DNA of 64,000 nt from Aurelia coerulea (GCA_039566865.1 CM076951.1:18547484-18611483); one strand, 5' to 3'; counted from the stretch's first letter, positions 21,537 through 32,275 are shown. Translations and numbers: made by a program. The notes: a model not told the origin generated them from the sequence alone.

Positions 21537-22010
21537 CACAGGTAGCAGCGTACGATTGTAAAATCAGTTTAGATATTAATGATATACAACCTTATCATAT
21601 TCCATATCGTCTTTCTCTGTTTTGATGATGTTCCTCGCGTCTCTCCACCAAAACTTTAGGCCCATTAGTCGACCCAGTCTCAGACTGGGTCGACTAATAG
21701 GCCTAATGTTTTGGTGGAGAGACGCGAGGAACATCATCAAAACAGAGAAAGACGATATGGAATATGATAAGGTTGTATATCATTAAAGTGAATGAACGGA
21801 GCTAAGAGGAGGTCATCTATAAATAGGGCATTGAAAACTCCTACGCATGTTATTGTTCCTCTTGCTAAACAATATACATGGTCGTCTCGAAATCATCAAA
21901 GACAATAGGCTAATAATAGAATACCCAGACTCCTTCCGCGCGGGGCTTTTATCTCCGTTGATTCTCTTTAATATCTAAACTAATTTTACAATCATACGCT
22001 GCTACCTGTG
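21537..22010. mobile_element. Element B: 8-bp TSD element with a 206-bp near-perfect palindrome
   Basis: Ends CACAGGTAGCAGCGTA and its complement, matching over about 42 bases. The flanking GCGAAACC (21336-21343, displaced by MITE C, and 22011-22018) is an 8-bp duplication. An internal palindrome (21579-21784) has arms of about 103 bases with very few mismatches, centred at GACCCAGTCTCAGACTGGGTC near 21681. No coding capacity. 8-bp duplication fits hAT/P-type transposition. Confidence 0.82.
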
Positions 22011-22910
22011 GCGAAACCCTTGCAATATCGATGGGATTGAATCATTTCTATGGATTGAATGGTGACGCAGATCGTCACAAAGGTCACAAAAAGAAAATAC
22101 ATTGTGAAATCGTACCTGATCAATGAAAAGATCCTGAGTCACAGCTTGCAAAGAATTTCAACCCCAATGCAAATATGGGAGAACTTTGTACTTTGGAGGG
22201 GATCCCTTCACATGGGGAAGTCCCTATGCATCGTTCGATACTTTTTACCATAGAAATAGGAGGCACTCGCGTCTTTTTGTGATTTCAACATGAAAGTTTT
22301 CAAATTTTAAGTTTAGTTTCTTACGCTGTTTCTTATTTCCTATTGACTTTGTTATTTCTTGGTAATCCTATTACAGTTTATAACACTGCTGTAAATATGT
22401 TCCTTGACATATGCAAAACATTAGGTGGGAAGAACTCCCAGGGGAACATGTACATGTTCTTTTCTCCGGAACTTGTGCTTGACTAGATCGGTACATCGCT
22501 GTTATATCATATGAGTTCCTTGCTGAAGTTTGGCACCAACGGTACATCCTTGCTAAAGGTAAACAAACCAGAACAAGCCCTATCTTCTGCGCAGTGTTGG
22601 ATTGAACGCAAGCATTCCAGGATGAAAACAGGAAGTGGGCATAAGCCTCGCAAGACCCGTTGACCGCTGTAGCACGCCTTACACACCGAGACCCGCCACC
22701 AATCTTGGAGTGGGACCCGCATTTTATCGGACCTGCGGACCCGCATTTTACAGAAGCCGATATTTACCTTAATCTTTTCTGAGTTACGAAATTATCATAT
22801 GGTGTAAAATGATGTAATCAGCTATTTTTATGAGCAGCCCAAGCCCAAAATATAAATCAGCACGCTGCATTCATCTCATTGAGCAAACACGGAAAGTAAA
22901 TGTGATTTTA

Positions 22911-24030
22911 GGACTGCAGAAGATGAATGTAATCAGGAGAAATATACTCGGCAAGTTGGTATAAAGTCATTTAATGTTCTTGCTGCTGAAGAGAAGGAGA
23001 AGATCGCATGGAGGACAGGACGTTTGGATGCCTTGGATTCTAATGAAACCAAGATTTCCTTACATCACGAGCAATTGTATGGAAGGGTTTTTGAGCGCAG
23101 AGTTTCTGACAAATGCTGTGATATTTTTGTGAAGCACAAAAAGAAAGCTAAAGGTGAAAGAACAGTCTCATTGGAAATGGCAAGGAAGTTGAAGGAAACT
23201 GGCATCAATGTTCTTCCAGGATGGAAAATATGTAAAACCTGTCATGAAACTGTTCAGAAATGTAATCAAATTGGAAATCAACTGGAGCATGATCTATTTC
23301 AAGATGATATGGAATCATTGAGTTCAGGAGAAGAACAGGAAGAGCTGAGTGTTTCACGAGAAAACTTAAACAGAAGCTTCGAGCTTGCAGGCGTGTCTCC
23401 TGTGAAACTGCATGGTTTGCCAAAGCGGTCAGAGGTCACAGTAGCAAAGGATAAACTGGCAAGGGTAGAACAGCACCATGTCAAAGAAACTGCAAAGGTT
23501 ATGGGAGTTGAAGCTCATGAGATTAAGCCAAGGTCATCAACTAGCCCTGACAAGGAATTCAAAGAAAAGGCTGCTTAATTTGACAAACTTATGTACAAGG
23601 TCCATAATTCAAAAAGAAGGGACAAGATCAAATTGTTAACCCTAGTTCCTGATACTTGGTCCAGACAAAAGGTTTCTGCTTTTTCAATGTTACCGACTAT
23701 GTTGTCCGGTCCTCACGTGCCTCAAAAAAAGAGAAGGGTATATTAGCCGATGTTGACCCAAAAAGAGGCAAAGCTTTGAGTAAGGAGGTTGAAGATCCTG
23801 TTTGCTTGTTCTATGAAGATGATGAATTTACTAGAATGATGCTAGGGAAGAAAGATTTTGTCAGCATTGGAAGAAATATCCACAAGCAAAAGAGGTTGAT
23901 GTTGTGCAATATTCATGAACTGTATGTCACGTTTAAGGAGAGGAACCCTGCAATGAAGATTGGTTTTTCCAAATTTTGCAGTTTGCGTCCAAAATGGTGT
24001 GTAACTGTTGGCTCTTTGGGAACCCATTAT
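22911..24030 (+). pseudogene. Uncharacterised multi-copy transposon-associated protein, 3'-truncated
   Basis: An acceptor, TGATTTTAG, precedes a frame running QVGIKSFNVLAAEEKEKIAW, then SDKCCDIFVKHKKKAKGERT, PGWKICKTCHETV (a paired-cysteine motif) and an acidic ESLSSGEEQEELS linker. A TAA stop occurs at 23577. The frame continues to a one-base shift at a T5 run (23679-23683). It then runs FFNVTDYVVRSSRASKKEKG, FYEDDEFTRMMLGKKDFVSI and SLRPKWCVTVGSLGTH. I recall this arrangement, ending in a KWC..TVG..GTH motif with a cysteine-rich C-terminus, from uncharacterised cnidarian multi-copy proteins. Here the sequence switches near 24025 to duplicated non-coding sequence, so the C-terminus is lost. 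Confidence 0.6.
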
Positions 24031-24695
24031 TTCACTAAATGCAGTCAAGGATTTGTATCAGCATGTGCAGAAATCGAACTCTTCATTCGCTTGGTTTATT
24101 TAGAATAAAGGATTTTTATGGTGTTGAATGCATTTTTCTTGCAAACAAAACTATTTTGCCAAAAGGGTCAAGATTTTTCTGGAATGAAATTCTCATTGCT
24201 CTATATTACTTTCAAAAAATTGCTGTTTTCCTTGAATTTTTAATGATCTCATGAAAGATTTAAATTTTAAAATCTTTAATCTTTGGTTATTCGCTTGGTA
24301 TGAAATAATTGCCTGGATTTTTGGGTTTTACCAATCAATGGCCCTGGCCCTATGGCCCAATGGCACTATGGCCCTATGGCACTATGGTCTTATAGTGCCA
24401 TAGGTGAACGAGAACTTTGTGCATCTCAGTTTGGGAATCATTTGAAGCAACATTTATACGAATTCTAGTCGAATACACTGTCAAACTCATACTTAGGGTA
24501 TTCGTAATAAAAGATACAAGACCATAGTGCCATAGTGCCATAGGGCCATAGGGCCATAGTGCCATAGGGCCATAGGGCCAGGGCCATTGATTGGTAAAAC
24601 CCTGGATTTTTCCATGTATACTAGTGAATTTCGTGTGATGTTTCAGTTCAGAATTTGATTTTGATTTCAAGTCTGATCCACGTATTTTTTATAAG
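24025..24695. repeat. Segmental duplicate, copy 1 (pair with 29445-29835)
   Basis: From TAAATGCAGTCAAGGATTTG through TGATCCACGTATTTTTTATA the sequence matches 29445-29835 closely, except that copy 1 contains element K1. Left homology begins at ATTATTT(C/A)AC. The copy starts inside the truncated reading frame described just before it. Confidence 0.88.
24323..24602. mobile_element. Element K copy 1 (280 bp) with 9-bp TSD
   Basis: Ends GGGTTTTACCAATCAATGGC and its complement. Repeated CCCTATGGCACTATGG motifs lie just inside each end. Flanks TGGATTTTT at 24314-24322 and 24603-24611. The duplicate at 29731 has a single unoccupied TGGGTTTTT there. It is a deletion derivative of the 671-bp copy at 38510. 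Confidence 0.92.
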
Positions 24696-24699
24696 AATA

Positions 24700-25500
24700 A
24701 TTTAGAGAAAATGATATTATCTTTTCTTGCAAATGTGTTGCCTTGTCTCTTTCTTCTTGTTTCCCACACTACACTATTGCCATGGAAAACAGTTACTACA
24801 ACAGTACAGTATAATTAATCAGCCTACCTCAGAACATCAAATATTTAGGGATACAGATTTGGCGAGAAAACATAGTCTCTTGTAATATACATGACTTAAT
24901 CTTAACTGATTAACTCAAACACTTACAGTATCTACTATTATTCCATTAAAGGATGGAGCATTTGTCCCTTTTGAATTTGTTCCTGTTATTTCATTTCCAA
25001 GAAGAACATTCCATGGATTAAACTGCATACAAAGTGTCAGGAGAATATGTGTCATAACACTAAAAGGTACTGTATACTTTGATGAAATGAGTGATATTCC
25101 ATGATTTGGAGATTTGAGCACATGGAATGGATGCTTATATAAACAAGGCAGGAGAAGGAGCTACAGTATATTTTGAAAGACTTTAGAATCATAGGATTCT
25201 GCAAGATATTACCCTCATTCAGAAGTTTGTGGCAATGTGTAAGGGAATACCTCCTTGATATTTTAGACATGATATTGGAAGATTTTGTTTTTTCTTTGAT
25301 GTCAAATAGTACACTGTACACAAAAAGATAGACTGAGAAAAAATGGTATTCAGACAATACTCCTTCGAGTATCTATTTCGCACGAAATTATACCAAGGTA
25401 AAATTCTCACACTCTTTTGCCCAAAAGCAATGTAATGTTTTGGTAAGTAATCTTGAAACTAATAAACAACATTTCATGTTTCATTCGTAATTTATATAAG
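24700..25500. other. No gene seen
   Basis: AT-rich sequence without recognisable motifs, splice-bounded frames or terminal repeats. Confidence 0.35.
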
Positions 25501-25615
25501 TTAAACCCACCTGAACCCATCTGAACCCAACTGAATCCATCTGAACCCAGCTGAATCCATCTAAACCCGGCTGAACCCAGGTGAATCCATCTGAACCCAG
25601 CAGAGACCAACCTGA
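25501..25615. repeat. CTGAACCCAT minisatellite
   Basis: About eleven degenerate 10-base units (CTGAACCCAT, CTGAATCCAT, CTGAACCCAG). The minus-strand frame through it encodes a GFRWIQLGS-like repeat that is an artefact. Confidence 0.8.
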
Positions 25616-26266
25616 CGCAATAGAAATCCCAAGAGGTCATGTGATTTGTATAAAGCACACAAGCTGGGAATTGGCATTTAACACTTGTTCATAATGCTAA
25701 TGCTCTGTTTGGAATTATAGCCGGAAACTCAAAGGACGTTTTAGTCAAATAAATGACGAAAAAAATATTGTGTACACGTGAAGGTGAAAAAGTTAGGCCG
25801 GATGATTTAGTAGGAGAGTGATATCACTGCGAAAGAAGTCCATGACAATTTTTGGACAGTTTACCTACCTTCATAAAACGCAACCAGGAAAGAAATTGCT
25901 TGAAATTACCTGAATTTTTTTGCGAAAATCTGCTCTCCAGATCGATGGGCATTTCACTCTTCAAATAAGCGTACGAGATTTTTTTGGATTTAAAATCCGC
26001 TTGATTTTGCCCCGGATTTCCAGATTTATTTGCCAAAAATCCTTCGGATTTCTGGTTTTTTTCGGATTTTTGCTCCATTTCTATCAAAACAAGAAATACG
26101 AGGTTTCTCAATGACTGTTCTTTCAAACATGTGCTCAAGCAATGTAGTTTATGAGTTTATGTCCGAAAGTCTTTGAGACGTACAATAATTTGCGGCCTAC
26201 TTTGACAATACTTGTTCAAATGCCTTTGTCGGAACAGAGAAAGAAACTCTGCATTGAGGAGAAGCG

Positions 26267-26312
26267 TAGCCTGCGTGCAGACCCATTGGACAATGAGTCT
26301 GCACGCAGGCTA
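26267..26312. mobile_element. 46-bp palindromic mini-insertion with 9-bp TSD
   Basis: The insertion reads TAGCCTGCGTGCAGAC, a short CCATTG-GA-CAATG loop, then GTCTGCACGCAGGCTA. It is flanked by GGAGAAGCG at 26258-26266 and 26313-26321. A related hairpin occurs at 48506-48560. Surrounding 25625-27118 has no supported gene. Confidence 0.78.
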
Positions 26313-27118
26313 GGAGAAGCGTCGATTCATCAATTGTTGCAATACAATCTTCCATCAAAAGGTACCAAGGTTGAGTGAACAGGTTGAATGGTTTGAAATT
26401 TGTAGACTCTCCTCTGCAATCTTCGTTTCCAGATTTCGTTCCTTGAAACCAATTAGTTAACACTCCAATATTTGCCTTTGACTCTTTAGACATATCCGCA
26501 TATTTTGACGAATATTGTCTTGCTCTTTTATTGACGAATATTTTCGATCGTGTTATGTACAACTGAATATGTGGGAATTCCTTGCTGGTTATTTTTCTAC
26601 ACCTTCAAGAGAGACATATCTTCCTGAACTTTTATCAATTTTGACTGATCAAAAGCATTTTCTGCTGACATTTCATTTTAAGAAATTATCAATGCTTCTT
26701 CTGATGATTCCTTCAAAGTGGTGTTTTCAGTCGCACCGTAATCTATATCTTTGACCAACCGATGATCGTCATATGATGCTAATTCCATCCCGCAACGCTT
26801 TGACAGGACTATTGCATCATTTTTGTCTGCAAGATTTCCTTGGCTCCATCCTATTCCTTGGTTCCATTCCATTCCATTCCTCAAACGAGGCAGAATTTCG
26901 CAGTGCGTATAATCCGTGCAAGATGTGACAAACGATTGCTGATACTGGAACGGATTTTCATTTAGGTCTCCCGCACTGGTGCGTATTTTAGGAATCATAG
27001 AAGGAAATAGAAGAGACAGAATTCCATTTAATTCGCTTTTCAGTGACTTTTCGGATTCACGAGATTTCTCACTGGATTTTTTTATTTGGAAATCATTCAC
27101 TGGATTTTTGGATTTGGA

Positions 27119-27984
27119 AGGCCTAGGTTAAACGTCGCTCTTCTCATGCGCCGAACCTAATACAATTAGGAGCGACTGTAGAGCGACGGTAGAGCGACAC
27201 TGAATTATACGTCGCTCCTAATGTGTCGCTCCTAATATAAAGACAATGAAATTTCTGATATCCTTTGTAGCCTAGCAACAAATTCATTAGAACAGGTCCT
27301 TCAGCTTTTGTTCTCAAAGTAACAACGAACAAAAGCATGTTGAAAAAACTGACGCAACCAATTTTGAGAAAGCAAAACACAACGAACTCTTGGCAAGCAA
27401 AATAATGTTTAAACTTTGTCATGGACATAACTGTACAGTGTTTTATCGTGTAAAACGAAGAATAATCAACAACATCTCAGTCATAAGTTATACCTGGTAG
27501 CTAGCCGGGGACGTGCCACTTTTGCAATGTCACACGTCTGCGTTCAGAGTTGAGTTTGTGTCCATCATGCGGAAATCAAGCTTTACTATCAACTGAAAGT
27601 TTTGTTTTTGTTTCGCTCGATTGAAAATTAGAATACAATCCCCAATATTCTGTCTCAGTCACAACAGAATCAAGAACATCATTGCCCTTTCAGTCACTTC
27701 CGGCAAATTCCCGTTATTCGAAGGTATACGCATGCTCCGCCTCGCTTTAAAACGGAAAATTATGAGGAATAATTTATGCATTAAGTTCGGCGCATGAGAA
27801 GAGCGACGTCTAACTTGAAGTCGCTCCAGAGTCGCATAATGCGACAGGACCAGTCGCTCCAAGTACATTCTGCTGCACCTAATTAAATTTGCCGAATTTA
27901 ATCAAGTTAAACGTCGCTCTTCTCATGCGCCTAATTCACCTATTAGGTTCGGCGCATGAGAAGAGCGACGTTTAACCTAGGCCT
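27119..27984. mobile_element. Inverted-repeat element N with additional internal copies of its ends
   Basis: Left end AGGCCTAGGTTAAACGTCGC continues through TCTTCTCATGCGCCGAACCT. The right end is its complement (about 44 bp matching). Two more copies of the same 30-base core (CGTCGCTCTTCTCATGCGCC) lie inside, at about 27787-27817 (inverted) and 27908-27935 (direct), the last forming an 80-bp hairpin with the right end. GAGCGAC motifs recur throughout. No coding capacity or certain target duplication. Confidence 0.72.
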
Positions 27985-28019
27985 AATAATCTGCAGTAAT
28001 ATAATTGCCTGTTTTACAG

Positions 28020-28372
28020 GTGTTGAAAGGCAATGTGATGTGTGTTTCTGCACTTGTACTGCTGATGCAGTTGTTCTGATGAAACATGGGCTTTGGCCAG
28101 TATCTCCTAAAGCACCAAAAGCTGCAATCCAAGAAGAGCTGATGAAGCTGCCAATGTTCGGTGATGAATGTTGCCTCCCTGATTCGATAAAGAGGCGTTT
28201 GAAAAAGGTTTTCCGCAAATCCAACAGATATTGTTTGGGATACACACTAAGATGGCATGGCGGTGGCAGTTTTACCAGCGACAGCAAAATTGGTGAAGGA
28301 GAAGCCAATTACAACTGGCAGACTGGAAGATACAATATCAGCTTCTCGATCTTGGTGAAAGCAAAGAACTGA
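28020..28372 (+). CDS. Candidate exon with KDZ-type cysteine cluster
   Basis: Follows the acceptor TGCCTGTTTTACAG. It reads RQCDVCFCTCTADAVVLMKH, then GLWPVSPKAPKAAIQEELM and a basic stretch (KRRLKKVFRKSNRYC), ending at TGA (28370-28372). A Cys-rich cluster followed by a GLWPxxPxxPxxAI-type helix resembles the CxC clusters in front of KDZ (Zisupton-like) transposases. The C-terminal half (GGGSFTSDSKIGEGEANYNW) does not fit that family, so this is tentative. It abuts element N. Confidence 0.35.
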
Positions 28373-29444
28373 TCATCAAAGTACAGTTTTCATTTTATTG
28401 TATCATAGTGCCTTTGATGCTACAATGTGTTTGACTTGATAGTGCTCAAAACGTCTTACTTTGTTTAGTTAATATTTAAGTGCAAACCTTTACGTTGTAT
28501 ACTTGCTTATCATGATATTGATGCTTCAATAGAAAAATTATTTTCAAGTTTACAGCTGTAAACATTTTAGAAAAGAGAGCTTTTTCAATTACTTTTGAGT
28601 TAAATTTCTTAAAAAAAAACAGAAATATCTTAGCTAGAAAGACTACATTTGAAATTGCTTTGTAGATAACTGAAACAGCAACGACGAATAGAAAAATTCA
28701 TCTTGTTCCCTATCCACACTTCACACGTCCCTATTCACATGCAGTTAAACCACTAAACCAGCTTTAGATGAACAATGTTACATTTAAACCAATCAAATGC
28801 ATTTGACTTGTTGCCTTGGACAATTTGAATTTAGCATTTCATAACATAGTTTAAAGGGGCTGGATAAGAAATGCGTAAACAAATCCGTGGTTTGTGCATC
28901 AAATATCGCACTTTGGAAGGAGAAATTCATTTTTAATTAGCTAAATTCGAAAGGAAAGATCCTTATCTAGATACAGGCCGATCTTTGGACCTGAAGTGGT
29001 TAAGAGTAATGCTAATCACAGTTGTCTAATCGTGCAAATAACTCAAAAGAATGTCACAATAATAATGAACTGTGGACCAATTTCATTGAATTGCTTACCA
29101 TTTTAAGCCAGAATGGTAACTTAGAAACATAGAAATTATTCATGTCACTCACATCAGTGAAGCTATTCTTGAACTTTAAATTACTTTCCTTACAGGATTA
29201 TTCCAAAGATTGAATCTTGATCCCAATTTCTATCTGGTTGATCAAATGATATGAGTCAAAAGTAGGAGCCACATTAGGTGATGAAACTCAAGTTAACCAA
29301 TTCTGTTTTGTTCAGGAAAATGTACTCACAAGATTGGCTTGACTTTAATGACCTCAGGCTTGGTACAGAAGTCTCTATACAATACAAGACTGCTTAGTAG
29401 GCACATACTGCAGCCCTATTGCACAAACATTGTGTCCCCTCTGA
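28373..29444. other. No gene seen
   Basis: AT-rich spacer between the candidate KDZ-type exon and the duplicate at 29445. No motif or terminal repeat was recognised. Confidence 0.35.
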
Positions 29445-29835
29445 AATTATTTAACTAAATGCAGTCAAGGATTTGTATCAGCATGTGCAGAAATCTAAAT
29501 CTTCATTTGCTTGGTTTATTTAGAATAAAGGATTTTTATGGTGTTGAATGCATTTTTCTTGCAAACAAAACTATTTTGCCAAAAGGGTCAATATTTTTCT
29601 GGAATGAAATTCTCATTGCTCTCTATTACTTTCAAAAACTTGATGTTTTCCTTGAATTTTTAATGATCTCATGAAAGATTTAAATTTAAAATCTTTAATC
29701 TTTGGTTATTTGCTTGGTATGAAATGATTGTTTGGGTTTTTCCATGTATACTAGTGAATTTCTTGTGATGTTTAAATTCAGAATTTGATTTTGATTTAAA
29801 GTCTGATCCACGTATTTTTTATAAAAAACCGCTGA
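29445..29835. repeat. Segmental duplicate, copy 2 (pair with 24025-24695)
   Basis: Matches copy 1 over its whole length but lacks element K1, so it preserves the pre-insertion site. Differences are scattered single bases. Confidence 0.88.
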
Positions 29836-30075
29836 TAAGAAACTCAGATTCTTAGATGCCAATAAATGAAGCAACTCTTGCTTCTTTCTCTTAATTCTCA
29901 CTTGTTTCCTGTATCATATTTTACTCAGAAAGTACTTGAACAAGGTCTAAACATTGGAAAGGCTTCAAAACGCCTTGTTTTCGAATATTCAGGAGCGCAA
30001 ATATCTGATAGTTTTAAGAAACTTAAAACAGTACTGACCTAGATTAGTAGTTTCTTATAAAAATACATGCACTGG
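29813..30075. mobile_element. Short element J copy
   Basis: Left end CACGTATTTTTTATAAAAA, right end AGTTTCTTATAAAAATACATG. The interior has AAGAAACTCAGATTCTTAG and AAGTACTTGAACAAGGTC-like J sequence. The left end is shared with duplicate copy 1 at about 24680, so the element may predate the duplication. Confidence 0.55.
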
Positions 30076-30143
30076 GCATATTCCAGCAGGGAAGAGAATT
30101 TGAAGTAATATGAATGTGAAAAGGTTCTTCATAGGAACAGTAC

Positions 30144-30331
30144 CTCTTTCAATATTCTGCGCATACTTTGCATGTCTCTGTCATTGATTTCATTTTGACT
30201 CATGTCATTGACATTCATCTCTGAAAGACTTTTGGCATCTGCTTCCAGTTTCTTTTTCTCTTCTTCTGATAGTTGCGAGTAGAGCTCTCGTGCCTCGATA
30301 ATCTTTGTTTCTTTTGGAACATCTTTCAGCT
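30144..30331 (-). CDS. Candidate internal exon, charged coiled-coil-like
   Basis: Bounded by TTTTTTCTTCTTTAG (a strong polypyrimidine acceptor) and GAG/GTACTG. The 188-nt frame encodes ELKDVPKETKIIEARELYS, QLSEEEKKKLEADAKSLSEM and NDRDMQSMRRILKE, a heavily charged helical peptide. It may belong with the acidic exon at 32275-32166 on the same strand. The gene is unknown. Confidence 0.45.
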
Positions 30332-30709
30332 CTAAAGAAGAAAAAATGTGTCATTGTGTTGCTTTGGTCACATTATTTTGAAGTGTTTGCACAGCACATA
30401 AATTACCAAGATTCTATTAAAGTGCACATCCAGTGAAATTTTTTTTTTTGATTTTCGGAACGGTTAGGACCCTAAGAAAGTATGGGTTAATTTTTTTCGA
30501 TTTATACCGTTAAAAAAGTCATTTCGTGCTGTGTTTTTGCACGGGACCAGCGACGAACGACCGCGTGTAAAGAGGTCTTGGCCCGAGTTATGTTGTGACG
30601 TCGACTCAGGAAGGATCAAACTCATAAAACGATCAAACGACCTACAGAGACAGACCGCAGCATTCTTCGCATGATAACCTCTGCAATTTAGCCCGAACTC
30701 GACGAAAAT

Positions 30710-30978
30710 ATGTACAACAGCGATTCAGAAAGCTCATCTAGCGATTCAACGAGTTTTTCGTCAAGCTTAGATCATGTTGTTGAGGAGTTTGAAGACCTGG
30801 GCGCTTTGGAACAAGCACAAGCAAACAGTTCTGGTAGCGAACATGGCCTTCCAAACGAAGACGACCCGATCGCTGATGAGGCATACCAAGTAGCCTTTGA
30901 CAAAGCAAGAGAGGAGAGGAATCGAAGGAAGCTTGTCTTGAAGGATCGCTTTCAAGAGAAAATTCGACTTGAAGATTG
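30710..30978 (+). CDS. First exon of a P2X7-C-terminal-domain-like protein
   Basis: The frame opens MYNSDSESSSSDSTSFSS, an acidic serine-rich head, then an Ala-rich charged segment with DKAREERNRRKLVLKD and KIRLEDW. It ends at TG/GTTAGT, so the Trp codon is split by the intron. Many cnidarian proteins related to the P2X7 intracellular domain start with such an acidic head and reach a DW-C-x-C-G-x-C motif; here the DW sits exactly at the exon end and the cysteines would be in the next exon, which I could not find. The promoter lies in the G+C-richer stretch 30540-30700. Confidence 0.45.
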
Positions 30979-31049
30979 GTTAGTACTCCTTTATTCTTTA
31001 TTTTCCGCCTTACTGTTTTATGTATCAGCAGAGATCAAGCAATCACGAT

Positions 31050-31740
31050 GATCAATTGAGCACGAAACTATCAGCATGAATAGGGCCTAGGCCTACTGGC
31101 TAGGCACCTAGGCCAAACAAAGCCGACATACATATCGTTTTTGGGTTAACTGGGTATAATTTGGGACAGGTGAAAGTTAGATATCTGTGTTTTATCTTCA
31201 GATTCTTTATCAGTTCACATTTCTATTTGGGTCAAGTTTTCTTTACTGGTATTGTAGGCTTTACCAGTGTCCCACAAATCACCCCCACCTTTGATACATG
31301 TTTCTTCTTTTATAAGAAACTTGGATAAGCCCATAGTACTAAAAGTTTCTTAATTTCACGTGAGAATTTCAGCTCTTTAGTACCAAAAGTTTTTTAATTT
31401 GTTTCTTGTTTTTTTATGCATGTATTTTCCACCACTGCCACGTATATTCGTTCCTTGACAGACAGCACAGTTTGTAGCAAGAAGGAGAGTTCTATTTTAC
31501 TCAAAACATAAATTTACCATGAATATTACAAAAAATATGAAAAGATCAACTACAATTCTCCCATGATTTCCTTGTATTTGGCTTTAAAAGTTTCTTAGCA
31601 ATTCTCAAGCATAGTACCAGGAGTTTCTCAAATTCTTCACCATCCTAGTAATGAATACATATTCTGAGGCGCTGTACAATTTTATTCCAACGTAAAAAGT
31701 AAAATCATGCTGAGTTAATTAAAGGATATACAGATCAAAT
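31050..31740. repeat. Diffuse element-J-like fragments
   Basis: Around 31310-31630 there are several TTTATAAGAAACTTGG, AGTACTAAAAGTTTCTTA and AGTACCAGGAGTTTCTC motifs typical of J, without clean ends. No gene. Confidence 0.45.
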
Positions 31741-31741
31741 G

Positions 31742-32165
31742 CTAAAAGAAATGTCAAAGGGTACAATGTCATTTATTGGTTAAAAGCAGAAGTAAATAAA
31801 TGTGTTTTTAATCTTGCTTTAAAAGTTTCAATGTCTTGAGATTTTCTGACTTGAACTGGTAAATTATTCCACAGTTTTGGAACTGCAGCAGCGAAAGATC
31901 TATCTCCTCGTGTTTTGAATTTTGTTTTTGGAATCACCAACATCAAAGATTCTGTTGACCTCAAAGCGTATCTTCCCTTTTTGATATTTAGCATGTTTTT
32001 TAAGTATGCTTGTGCCATGTCATTTAGTGCTTTAAATGTCAGCAATAAAACTTTAAATTTGATTCTTTCTTTCACTGGTAATCAGTGTAGTTCTCGCAAT
32101 AAAGGAGTGACGGGATCCTACTTTCGTGCACCACTTATAATCTTTGCAGCATCTTCAGAACAAGA
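31742..32165 (-). pseudogene. 5'-truncated L2/CR1-type LINE, reverse transcriptase C-terminus
   Basis: Minus strand: AAKIISGARK, a TAG, DPVTPLLRELH, a TGA where LINEs have Trp, then LPVKERIKFKVLLLTFKAL and a conserved end (FKTRGDRSFAAAVPKLWNNL, FKARLKTHLF). Two stops show it is dead. It is inserted into or directly after an acidic host exon at 32275-32166. Confidence 0.82.
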
Positions 32166-32275
32166 ATGATCACTGTCTTCATAGTACAAATCATTTTCAT
32201 GTTCTTCTTTTTCTGATATTGTTGCAGCATTTTGATCTTTAGATGCCTTTTTTCTTTTATTGTGTCTTATTAACC
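32166..32275 (-). CDS. Candidate acidic exon truncated by a LINE
   Basis: After the acceptor TTTGTTTAG (32280-32276) the frame reads LIRHNKRKKASKDQNAATIS and EKEEHENDLYYEDSDHSC before merging with LINE sequence. It may be part of the same unknown minus-strand gene as the exon at 30331-30144. Confidence 0.4.

Larger units (their letters stand above)
21145..22759. mobile_element. Element A copy 2, 9-bp TSD, with two further insertions
   Basis: Same ends as copy 1 (CGGCTTCTGTAAAATGCGGG and complement), opposite orientation. Flanks ATATTTACC at 21136-21144 and 22760-22768. It is 1615 bp because about 667 bp (elements C and B) sits inside at GCGAAACC. Copy 1 is uninterrupted at that point (around 14135-14150), providing the empty site. 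No transposase frame. Confidence 0.9.

Noticed and set aside
25407..25658. Tandem GFRWIQLGSDGF-like protein repeat
   Set aside because: Translation of a 10-bp minisatellite without coding support.
26678..27100. 140-codon minus-strand frame
   Set aside because: No start context, domain or splice support; neighbouring GGATTTTT-rich sequence is low complexity.
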